From positions 1 to 6,798 of the forward strand of contig CAUZMW010000110.1 of assembly GCA_963581225.1 (NCBI GenBank): a DNA stretch of 6,798 bases, read 5' to 3'. A program made the translations under genes and the position numbers. Shown here piece after piece: positions 1 through 5,179 of the stretch (position 1 is its first letter; each line of letters starts with the position of its first letter). The notes under the pieces were generated by a model that did not search any database, was not told the DNA's origin, and saw only the letters and a program-made list of their open reading frames with translations. This DNA is from SMWC01 sp963581225. Its GTDB lineage: Bacteria > Pseudomonadota > Gammaproteobacteria > Steroidobacterales > Rariloculaceae.

Positions 1-1273
1 CATGAACCCGTTATTCGAAGCGATTATCTCGCACGTGCCTGCGCCAGACGTGGACAGCGAGGGCCCCCTGCAGCTGCAGGTCTCGAGTCTGGACTATGAC
101 CCTTATGTCGGCGTACTCGGAATCGGTCGTATCACGCGCGGCAGAGCCGATACCAATAGCCCGATCGTCATCGTTCGTCCCGACGGCTCCACTCGCGCCG
201 GCAGAATCCTCGAGTTCTATGGGTTCGAGGGGCTCGAACGGAATCGAATCGCCGAAGCCGGGGCGGGTGACATCGTGGTGTTCAGTGGCATCGACGATCT
301 GAAGATCTCCGAGACGATCTGTGCCCGCGATCACCCCGAGCCACTGCCCGCGTTGCAGGTGGACGCGCCGACGATCAGCATGACATTTCAGGTCAATAAG
401 TCACCGTTTGCGGGCAACGACGGAAAGTTTCTGACGAGCCGGCAGATTCGTGAACGCCTCGACCAGGAGTTAAAGCATAACGTTGCGCTGCGTGTTGAAG
501 GTACGGCCGATCCGGACAAGTTTCGCGTCTCCGGTCGCGGCGAGCTGCACTTGTCCGTGCTGATCGAGACCATGCGCAGAGAGAACTTCGAACTCGCAGT
601 CTCGCGGCCGGAGGTCATCGAACGCGAGATCGGCGGCGTCTGCTGCGAGCCGTGGGAGCAGCTCACGGTTGACTTTGCAGATGACTACCAAGGCGCCGTG
701 ATGAGTCGTCTTGCCGAACGCAAAGGCGAACTGTTAAGCATGACGCCGGACGGCCGAGGCCGAGTACGTCTGGATTACCGGATTCCGGCGCGCGGACTGA
801 TCGGGTTTCGAACCGAGTATCTGACCGCGACGGCCGGGACCGGCCTGCTCTATCACGTTTTCGATCGTTACGATCACCGCGCGCCCGGAGATATCGGTCA
901 ACGCAATAACGGCGCCATGGTCTCCGTCGTTAAGGGCAAGGCGCTCGCCTACTCGCTGTTCAACCTTCAAGAGCGTGGCTCATTACTGATCGGTCACGGC
1001 CAGGAAGTTTATGAGGGCATGATCGTCGGCATCAATAACAGGAATAACGACTTGCCGGTCAATCCGACCAAGGGTAAACAGCTGACGAATATTCGCGCTG
1101 CCGGATCGGATGAGAACATCGTACTGACGCCGCCAGTGCGCTTTTCTTTAGAGCAGGCATTGGAATTCATCGATGACGATGAACTCGTGGAAGTGACGCC
1201 GAGTAGTATTCGCCTTAGGAAGAAATTGCTGGCTGAAGGCGAACGCCGCCGCGCCGCTCGAATGCGTGCCTGA
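1..1273 (+). CDS. typA: TypA/BipA translational GTPase, 5'-truncated by the window edge
   Basis: TypA/BipA is an EF-G-like GTPase that binds the ribosome and supports 50S assembly and growth under cold or stress. Only 423 codons from the first Met are visible. That Met matches an internal one in E. coli BipA (about 607 aa), so roughly 185 residues, including the G domain with its nucleotide-binding motifs, lie upstream, and base 1 ends the preceding codon. Visible parts, by residue from position 2: domain II barrel about 18-105 (LDYDPYVGVLGIGRI); EF-G domain III-like about 120-205, with GRGELHLSVLIETMRR at 178-193 and ELAVSRPEVI; domain V-like about 216-290, with GRVRLDYRIPARGLIGFR at 253-270; and the BipA-specific C-terminal domain about 300-412, with EVYEGMIVGINNRNNDL and the hallmark LEQALEFIDDDELVEVTP at 383-400. 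The visible part is intact and ends in the usual basic tail. The DksA-like gene follows one base after the stop. Identity is very secure from the known family sequence. Confidence 0.97.
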   Translation, partial: MNPLFEAIISHVPAPDVDSEGPLQLQVSSLDYDPYVGVLGIGRITRGRADTNSPIVIVRPDGSTRAGRILEFYGFEGLERNRIAEAGAGDIVVFSGIDDLKISETICARDHPEPLPALQVDAPTISMTFQVNKSPFAGNDGKFLTSRQIRERLDQELKHNVALRVEGTADPDKFRVSGRGELHLSVLIETMRRENFELAVSRPEVIEREIGGVCCEPWEQLTVDFADDYQGAVMSRLAERKGELLSMTPDGRGRVRLDYRIPARGLIGFRTEYLTATAGTGLLYHVFDRYDHRAPGDIGQRNNGAMVSVVKGKALAYSLFNLQERGSLLIGHGQEVYEGMIVGINNRNNDLPVNPTKGKQLTNIRAAGSDENIVLTPPVRFSLEQALEFIDDDELVEVTPSSIRLRKKLLAEGERRRAARMRA

Positions 1274-1274
1274 C

Positions 1275-1634
1275 ATGAACGAACCGAAACTCGATCTGGC
1301 GTACTTCAAGAAAAAGTTGATCCAGCTTCGCGAAGAACTCGAGGAAGTACAGGACACCGGCGCGAAAGCGGCACAGGTCGTCGAACTGGATCAGGCGAGA
1401 GTCAGCCGGCTCTCAAGAATGGATGCGCTGCAGGCTCAGTCCATGTCCGTCGAGACCAAGCGTCGCCGGGATCTTCAGCTCCGTCGGGTCGGCGCGGCGC
1501 TGCAACAAATCGACGTCGATGACTTCGGCATGTGCACAAAGTGCGCCGAGCCGATCAACCCGGCGCGACTGGACTTCGACCCAACCGCAACGCTGAGCTT
1601 CGATTGCGCTCAAGCGAACGAGCAGCCGCGGTAA
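1275..1634 (+). CDS. Short DksA/TraR-family zinc-finger-like protein, one zinc-ligand Cys replaced by Ser
   Basis: This 119-residue protein belongs to the short TraR/DksA C4-type family, whose studied members bind the RNA polymerase secondary channel and modulate initiation, often with ppGpp. Residues about 8-80 are charged and helical, as in the family's coiled-coil hairpin. The conserved block ELDQARVSRLSRMDALQAQ is at 37-55. The C-terminal finger reads C87-x2-C90, then PINPARLDFDP, then S108-x2-C111. The usual pattern is C-x2-C-x17-C-x2-C, so the third ligand is Ser (codon AGC, one substitution from TGC). The ATG lies one base after the typA stop (TGA-C-ATG) and no Shine-Dalgarno is visible, so reinitiation by terminating ribosomes is likely. 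An alternative GTG at 1266 would add three residues and overlap typA by 8 bases. At 119 residues it is shorter than E. coli DksA (151), so it is probably a paralogue, not the main DksA. Family assignment is secure; whether it still binds zinc or acts on polymerase is unknown. Confidence 0.9.
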   Translation: MNEPKLDLAYFKKKLIQLREELEEVQDTGAKAAQVVELDQARVSRLSRMDALQAQSMSVETKRRRDLQLRRVGAALQQIDVDDFGMCTKCAEPINPARLDFDPTATLSFDCAQANEQPR

Positions 1635-1651
1635 CACGCATCGAAGAGCAT

Positions 1652-1664
1652 AGGGGCGGCCCCT
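1652..1664. terminator. Small GC-rich hairpin after the DksA-like gene, weak terminator candidate
   Basis: AGGGG at 1652-1656 pairs with CCCCT at 1660-1664 around a CGG loop, 17 bases after the DksA-like stop codon. The stem is short (5 bp) and no run of T follows on either strand. It could end or protect the typA transcript only weakly, and may simply be chance in GC-rich DNA. Confidence 0.25.
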
Positions 1665-1830
1665 CGCCAGAACGCTCGTGTCACCGCCGTGCGAAACGCC
1701 CCGGTGCCCATGACCGGCGGGTGTGATAGTTCATGGCGAACGCAACCGCTGGCAGTAACGCCGGATAAGAGCGTGGTGGGTAAGGCGCAGCGAGCCATGG
1801 ACTATTGCGACCACCATTTGCGGGAAGGCC

Positions 1831-1862
1831 GAATCGCGACGAGGCCGTCGCTCCCACAGGTG
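1831..1862 (-). repeat. REP-like extragenic palindrome
   Basis: Read on the minus strand, this stretch begins CCTGTGGGAGC and continues into a perfect 6-bp stem: GCGACG (1851-1846), loop GCCT (1845-1842), CGTCGC (1841-1836), then GATTC. A GTGGGAGC head followed by a GC-rich palindrome is the layout of REP elements common between genes in Pseudomonas and Xanthomonadales, where they are linked to RayT/TnpA-REP transposases. The element sits between the 3' ends of two convergent genes, the typical location, and may act as an mRNA-stabilising or terminating structure. A second CGCTCC (plus strand 1865-1870) directly repeats the one at 1849-1854, hinting at a second, degraded unit. Only one clear copy is in the window, so the call rests on resemblance, not on copy number. 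Confidence 0.55.
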
Positions 1863-1905
1863 GCCGCTCCTAGATCGGTTGCGCCGAGCGCCAAGGTTGG
1901 GACGC

Positions 1906-3150
1906 CTAGCGGGTAACCTCTGCGATGGCCGTCTTCACGGTTCCGGCGTCCTCGAAGTCCGTCCACGCGAACACGAGTCGCTGACCGTCATAAACCATCT
2001 GCGGAAAATCGGCCGGCCGACCCGTATCGATGAAAGCGACTGTTTGAAGATCGTGGACCGTACCGTCCGGCGACACGCGGCGAACCGCCAACGCCATTCC
2101 CTCCGCCTCGCTGCGTAACCAACTGACGATCACGTCGCCCGATTCGAGTACCGCTATATCGACGTTGCCGAAACTGCCCGCCGCATCGATTTCGACAGCA
2201 TCGGCGAAAGTCCGGCCCGCATTCTCGGAACGAGCCAAACGAACGTAAGGCGTGTTATCAGCCGCGCTGAACCAGGCAACTGCCACGGAGTCTCCATCTG
2301 CTGCTACTGCCGGCCCGTTGATCGGACACCCCTCGATAATCCAGTTGTCCGCGCTCAATGGCACGGCGGCCTGCCATTGGTCATCCGCATGGCGCCGCAC
2401 GACAATATCGCGAGCTTCTTCAGTCGTTCGATCGCGATAGGCGATTACCGGGCCACTGGAACTGAACGCCACGCCAGGCAAGCAACAGTCGCAGGCCATA
2501 TCGTCGAGCTCCAGCGACTCAAGGCGTTCGCCGGAAGCGTCGAAGCGCGCGTAGTGCAGGCCGGTGCCGAGTAAATTGCCGGCGGCATCCTCGTAGAGAT
2601 ACACGCCGTCCTGGATAAAGTTACGTCCATCGAGCCAGACGGCGCCAACACCATCCTGGTCGGGAAACAAGGTGACAAAGCCATGTTCCGACTCGGTGCC
2701 ATCCTGATGCAACAGGAATGGCGCCTGCCAATTAGCGCCGCCGTCTGTCGAAAGCGAGAGCATCGCGTCATACGCGAAGAAACTATCAGGCTGGTAGCGA
2801 AGCCAGTGCGCGGCCCAGAGATTCTCGGTAACCGGTACAACCGAGGGCGTGTCCGCCCAGTTGATGAACCAGTCGTCGCCCTGGGCCACGGTCCGGGCCT
2901 CGGACCAGCCGTCGTCACTGAGCGAAGAGAACTTCAACGCGTAGTCGTCTAGAACGGGATCAAGCCAGCTCAAGATAACGTCACCCGCGGGGCTTACGAC
3001 GAGCCGCGGCTGTCCACTGCCCTCCGCTACCGGACTGACGATTTCAGCGACGGTCAGCGGGCCCGGCGGCGAACGGTCGCAGCCGAGCATGAGGAGTGTC
3101 GCGAAGACGAGCGCTGGAACGCCCCAGTGCACTGTGGATCTGTGACTCAT
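1906..3150 (-). CDS. Predicted lipoprotein with sialidase/BNR-type beta-propeller fold and a CxCC motif
   Basis: The 414-residue product starts with a short basic segment, a hydrophobic core (residues about 10-23) and a lipobox-like MLGC with the lipidated Cys at 24. Asp follows at +2, which in E. coli Lol sorting favours inner-membrane retention. The mature part has two Asp-box/BNR motifs, S-x-D-x-G-x-x-W at 134-141 and a variant ending in Phe (SENAGRTF, 308-315), plus repeated strands such as GDVILSWLD, GAVWLDGRNF, PVIAYRDRT, VAVAWFSAAD and GDVIVSWLR. This pattern fits a six-bladed sialidase-like propeller. Cys220, Cys222, Cys223 (CDCC) and Cys275 (EGCPINGPA) look like a conserved feature of an uncharacterised family; a metal or disulfide role is inference. 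I see no support for true sialidase chemistry. The ATG at 3150 is preferred over one six codons upstream (3168) because AGGAAG lies 7 bases before it and the signal peptide then begins normally. It is probably the last gene of an operon, 37 bases after the cupin gene. Confidence 0.82.
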   Translation of the reverse strand: MSHRSTVHWGVPALVFATLLMLGCDRSPPGPLTVAEIVSPVAEGSGQPRLVVSPAGDVILSWLDPVLDDYALKFSSLSDDGWSEARTVAQGDDWFINWADTPSVVPVTENLWAAHWLRYQPDSFFAYDAMLSLSTDGGANWQAPFLLHQDGTESEHGFVTLFPDQDGVGAVWLDGRNFIQDGVYLYEDAAGNLLGTGLHYARFDASGERLESLELDDMACDCCLPGVAFSSSGPVIAYRDRTTEEARDIVVRRHADDQWQAAVPLSADNWIIEGCPINGPAVAADGDSVAVAWFSAADNTPYVRLARSENAGRTFADAVEIDAAGSFGNVDIAVLESGDVIVSWLRSEAEGMALAVRRVSPDGTVHDLQTVAFIDTGRPADFPQMVYDGQRLVFAWTDFEDAGTVKTAIAEVTR

Positions 3151-3157
3151 CGGCCGG

Positions 3158-3163
3158 CTTCCT
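3158..3163 (-). promoter_or_regulatory. Ribosome binding site that fixes the lipoprotein start
   Basis: AGGAAG on the minus strand lies 7 bases before the ATG at 3150. The in-frame ATG at 3168 has no comparable site and would add MPGSRP before the signal peptide, so the downstream start is favoured. Confidence 0.6.
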
Positions 3164-3187
3164 GGCATGTGGCTTCGCTAGTCGTTC

Positions 3188-3577
3188 TCATCCCGGTCCA
3201 TGGACCTCGTACCAGACGGTATCCTCAAGCGCTTCGAAGCCGTGCGGCGCCCAGGCGGGGATAACGATAATGTCACCGGGCTCGAGGATGTACTCGATCG
3301 TGCCGACGTAACCAGAGGCCCGCCCCGTTTCCAGATAGATAAACTGCTCATCCGCATGATTGTGGTCCGGGGTCTTAGCACCCGCTTCGAGTTCAATACG
3401 CGTGAACGAGACCGTATCGCCGCCGACTCTGCGCACGTGGATACCGTCACGCACATTGCGCGCTTCTATCTCGTCCCAGCTCTCCAGCCGACCCTCAGGC
3501 GTTACTACCTGAGCGATGGACCCCAAAGAAACTATCGAAGTCGCTAACAGACCTCCGGTAACTAATGCGCGCAGCAC
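3188..3577 (-). CDS. Small exported cupin-domain protein
   Basis: The 129-residue product, read from a GTG start, has a signal peptide (LRALVTGGLLATSIVSLGSIA) with likely cleavage after Ala22, then a single conserved-barrel cupin. Cupin motif 1 is GAKTPDHNHADEQFIYLETG at residues 66-85, with His72, His74 and an acidic residue at 76/77. Motif 2 is PGDIIVIPAWAPHGFEAL at 100-117, with His112. These residues form the usual metal site of cupin_2 proteins, so metal binding is likely; the reaction, if any, cannot be read from the sequence. Open frame extends upstream to an ATG at 3784, inside the amidase gene. The GTG is preferred because AAGGGG lies 6 bases before it, the signal peptide begins there, and the upstream part resembles no protein. 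It lies 68 bases after the amidase stop and 37 bases before the lipoprotein start, so the three are probably co-transcribed. Both this product and the next are predicted to be exported, suggesting a shared periplasmic role. Confidence 0.85.
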   Translation of the reverse strand: MLRALVTGGLLATSIVSLGSIAQVVTPEGRLESWDEIEARNVRDGIHVRRVGGDTVSFTRIELEAGAKTPDHNHADEQFIYLETGRASGYVGTIEYILEPGDIIVIPAWAPHGFEALEDTVWYEVHGPG

Positions 3578-3583
3578 CGCGTT

Positions 3584-3589
3584 CCCCTT
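3584..3589 (-). promoter_or_regulatory. Ribosome binding site supporting the GTG start of the cupin gene
   Basis: AAGGGG on the minus strand, 6 bases before GTG at 3577. It decides for the short, signal-peptide-bearing form over the 198-codon open frame that begins inside the amidase gene. Confidence 0.6.
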
Positions 3590-3606
3590 GTGATGGGTGG
3601 ACCGTG

Positions 3607-3621
3607 AGTATAAGTAATAAC
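3607..3621 (-). promoter_or_regulatory. Possible weak internal promoter (-10-like) before the cupin gene
   Basis: An AT-rich patch in otherwise GC-rich DNA contains TATACT (minus strand, 3612-3607), close to the -10 consensus and 29 bases before the cupin GTG. No good -35 hexamer lies 16-18 bases further upstream. It could give separate expression of the cupin and lipoprotein genes, but might be chance. Confidence 0.25.
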
Positions 3622-3645
3622 TGCGGTGCGAGCGACGGCCGGCGC

Positions 3646-5037
3646 TCAAGAAATGTCGGGATGCCGACGATGCCAGGGCGTCGCTTCCTCGAACGCGTGC
3701 GCGAACCGGAATACCTTGGCGTCCCCGAACATCGCGCCAACCAGCATCATTCCGGCGGGCAGGCCCGTCGCCGTAAAACCGCAAGGTATGGAGATCGCCG
3801 GTTGGCCCGTGAAGTTAAAGATCGAGGCGTTCTTGCGCCGCTCTACGGCGTGATTGCGCGGCCGCTTCGCAATCGGCGCGGCGGCAACCGTCGATGTCGG
3901 CATCGCAAGGACATCACAGCGGCCCATCACTGCGGCTACCTGCTGTCTGAACTCTTTGCGGAAAACTTGCGCAGTCTCGTAGTCCGCGTCGGAAACGCTG
4001 GTCACAGCCGCATAGCGACGACGGAGGGCTTCGCTGAAGGCTTCGGGCTCGTCCGCGAGCGCCGCTCCGTGGGCCCGAAAAATCTCCGAGAAAGTAACAT
4101 CGGCTTCGCGATAGGCACGCTCGACATCCGGCAGATCCATATCGACAACATCTGCGCCGAGATCTTGAAATGTCTTCAGTGCCTGATCGACGAGACCGAC
4201 CACCTCTGGATCTCCGCCGCTGAAGAAGAATTGGCGCGGGACACCTACAACCGCGCCGTCGAGTGACAGGTCCATCTGCGTAAAGTAATCGTCCTGAACA
4301 TGATCGACCGAGTAGGGATCGTCGTTGTCCGGGCCTTGAATGGCGCGTAACACGAGCGCCGCGTCGCGGACGGTTCTCGTTAGTGGGCCAACATGATCCA
4401 TCGAGTCGATCAATGGCATCACACCCGCCTTGCTGACCAAGCCGAATGTAGGTTTGTGCCCCACGATGCCGCAGCATTGCGCCGGCTGGCGAACGGAACA
4501 GCCCGTATCGGTGCCGATCGCTGCATAGGCCATACCTGCCGCTACGGCGACGGCCGATCCGCCGCTGGAGCCACCCGGATGATGATCGAGTTTCCAGGGA
4601 TTCGAGACGGCGCCGTAATACGGATTAATGGATGTCGAGCCGAACGCCAGCTCGTGCAGATTCGTCTTGCCGAGCATCACGGCACCGGCAGCATACAGGC
4701 GCGTTACCACCGCAGCATCCGCGTCCGGAGTCCACGCCGCGTAGTACTTGCTGCCACCCGTCGTCAGTATTCCGTTGGTCGCAATGAGATCTTTAATAGC
4801 GATCGGCAGCCCATGCAGCGGCCCGCGATCGAGACCGCTGGCGAGTTCCGTATCGGCCAGCGCCGCCTGCTTCAACGCCAGCTCCGAAGTCACCGTGATG
4901 AACGCATTGAGCCTGCCGTCGAGTCGTTCGATTCTGTCGAGCATCAAGGTTGTCAACGCAACCGAAGACAGCTCGTTGGATCGAATCAGCGCGCCGATTT
5001 CAGAAATAGTCGCAAACTCGATGCTTTTCGTCGTCAT
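3646..5037 (-). CDS. Amidase signature (GatA-like) family hydrolase
   Basis: The 463-residue product has the Ser-cisSer-Lys triad of the amidase signature family, which hydrolyses amide bonds. Catalytic Lys82 is in LPIAIKDLI, the cis-Ser157 in PGGSSGGSAVAVAAG (154-168), and the nucleophile Ser181 in GTDTGCSVRQPAQCCG (175-190). Spacings of 75 and 24 residues match GatA and malonamidase. The RQPA and KPTFG segments resemble GatA, but no gatB or gatC is next to it, so it is probably a stand-alone amidase of unknown substrate. The residue before the nucleophile is Cys180 where Gly is usual, and Cys188 and Cys189 follow. No signal peptide is seen, so it should be cytoplasmic. The frame is open up to 5277, but the ATG at 5037 has GGTGGAG just upstream, starts a typical amidase N-terminus (ISEIGALIRSNELSSVALT), and avoids overlap with the divergent gene. 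It is probably the first gene of an operon with the cupin and the lipoprotein. Confidence 0.93.
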   Translation of the reverse strand: MTTKSIEFATISEIGALIRSNELSSVALTTLMLDRIERLDGRLNAFITVTSELALKQAALADTELASGLDRGPLHGLPIAIKDLIATNGILTTGGSKYYAAWTPDADAAVVTRLYAAGAVMLGKTNLHELAFGSTSINPYYGAVSNPWKLDHHPGGSSGGSAVAVAAGMAYAAIGTDTGCSVRQPAQCCGIVGHKPTFGLVSKAGVMPLIDSMDHVGPLTRTVRDAALVLRAIQGPDNDDPYSVDHVQDDYFTQMDLSLDGAVVGVPRQFFFSGGDPEVVGLVDQALKTFQDLGADVVDMDLPDVERAYREADVTFSEIFRAHGAALADEPEAFSEALRRRYAAVTSVSDADYETAQVFRKEFRQQVAAVMGRCDVLAMPTSTVAAAPIAKRPRNHAVERRKNASIFNFTGQPAISIPCGFTATGLPAGMMLVGAMFGDAKVFRFAHAFEEATPWHRRHPDIS

Positions 5038-5040
5038 ATA

Positions 5041-5047
5041 CTCCACC
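5041..5047 (-). promoter_or_regulatory. Ribosome binding site supporting the amidase start
   Basis: GGTGGAG on the minus strand ends 3 bases before the ATG at 5037. The spacing is slightly short for GGAG but normal for the GGTGG core. It supports this start over upstream in-frame ATG codons that would extend into the divergent gene. Confidence 0.55.
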
Positions 5048-5095
5048 GTGAGGTTGGGTGGCGATTCACGGTTGCAGTCTACCCGTTGTAGCGTG

Positions 5096-5130
5096 ATCAT
5101 GATGGAACCCCAGGGGAACCTAATGGTTCC
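5096..5130. promoter_or_regulatory. Inverted and direct repeats in the divergent intergenic region, possible operator
   Basis: Between the divergent amidase and AsmA-like genes lies a perfect inverted repeat, GGAACC (5115-5120), TAAT, GGTTCC (5125-5130). A further direct copy of GGAACC is at 5104-5109, and an 8-base palindrome ATCATGAT is at 5096-5103. The CCCC and GGGG around 5112 can also pair. No T-run follows, so a terminator is unlikely; a dyad between divergent starts fits a regulator-binding site. I could not identify a convincing -35/-10 pair on either strand, so the regulatory role is inferred from position and symmetry only. Confidence 0.35.
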
Positions 5131-5179
5131 GAAACGAGCCAAACGAAGGATCGGAGCAAGACTCTCGTCACTTGACTGA

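Larger units (their letters stand above)
1635..1905. other. Convergent intergenic region without a convincing gene
   Basis: These 271 bases lie between the 3' end of the DksA-like gene (+) and the 3' end of the lipoprotein gene (-). Short open frames exist on both strands, for example 1689-1916 (+) and 1610-1798 (-). They show no recognisable protein motif and no Shine-Dalgarno that I can support, and the plus-strand one runs through the REP-like palindrome, so I do not call them genes. The region holds a small GC-rich hairpin near its left end and a REP-like palindrome near its right end. No T-tract follows any of the stems, so no classical intrinsic terminator is seen for either flanking gene. 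Confidence 0.7.
5038..5179. other. Divergent intergenic region between the amidase and AsmA-like genes
   Basis: These 142 bases must hold promoters for both the leftward amidase cluster and the rightward AsmA-like gene. Apart from the repeats described at 5096-5130 and the amidase ribosome binding site, I see no confident promoter hexamers and no small gene. Confidence 0.6.

Noticed and set aside
1714..1764. CCGGCG and CGCCGG that could pair across 39 bases
   Set aside because: A 6-bp GC-only stem with so long a loop is expected by chance in this DNA.
1610..1798. 62-codon minus-strand open frame in the same intergenic region
   Set aside because: It overlaps the end of the DksA-like gene and shows no recognisable motif. 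A small gene cannot be excluded, but nothing supports it.
1879..1894. Stem TTGCGC / GCG-CAA with one bulge just after the lipoprotein gene
   Set aside because: The stem is imperfect and short and no T-tract follows on the minus strand, so it is not a supported terminator.
1689..1916. 75-codon plus-strand open frame in the convergent intergenic region
   Set aside because: It runs through the REP-like palindrome and into the end of the lipoprotein gene, and has no supported ribosome binding site or motif.
3565..4266. Long plus-strand open frame (233 codons) opposite the amidase gene
   Set aside because: It is antisense to a clear amidase with intact catalytic motifs. Its protein is rich in Arg with no recognisable domain, as expected from a GC-rich shadow frame.
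4393..5091. Second long plus-strand open frame (232 codons) opposite the amidase N-terminal half
   Set aside because: Same reasoning: Arg/His-rich shadow of a real gene, without a ribosome binding site or known motif.
5132..5147. A 15-base string, AACGAGCCAAACGAA, shared with the lipoprotein gene near 2229-2243
   Set aside because: It is a single short match between coding and non-coding DNA, with no flanking similarity. Probably chance.
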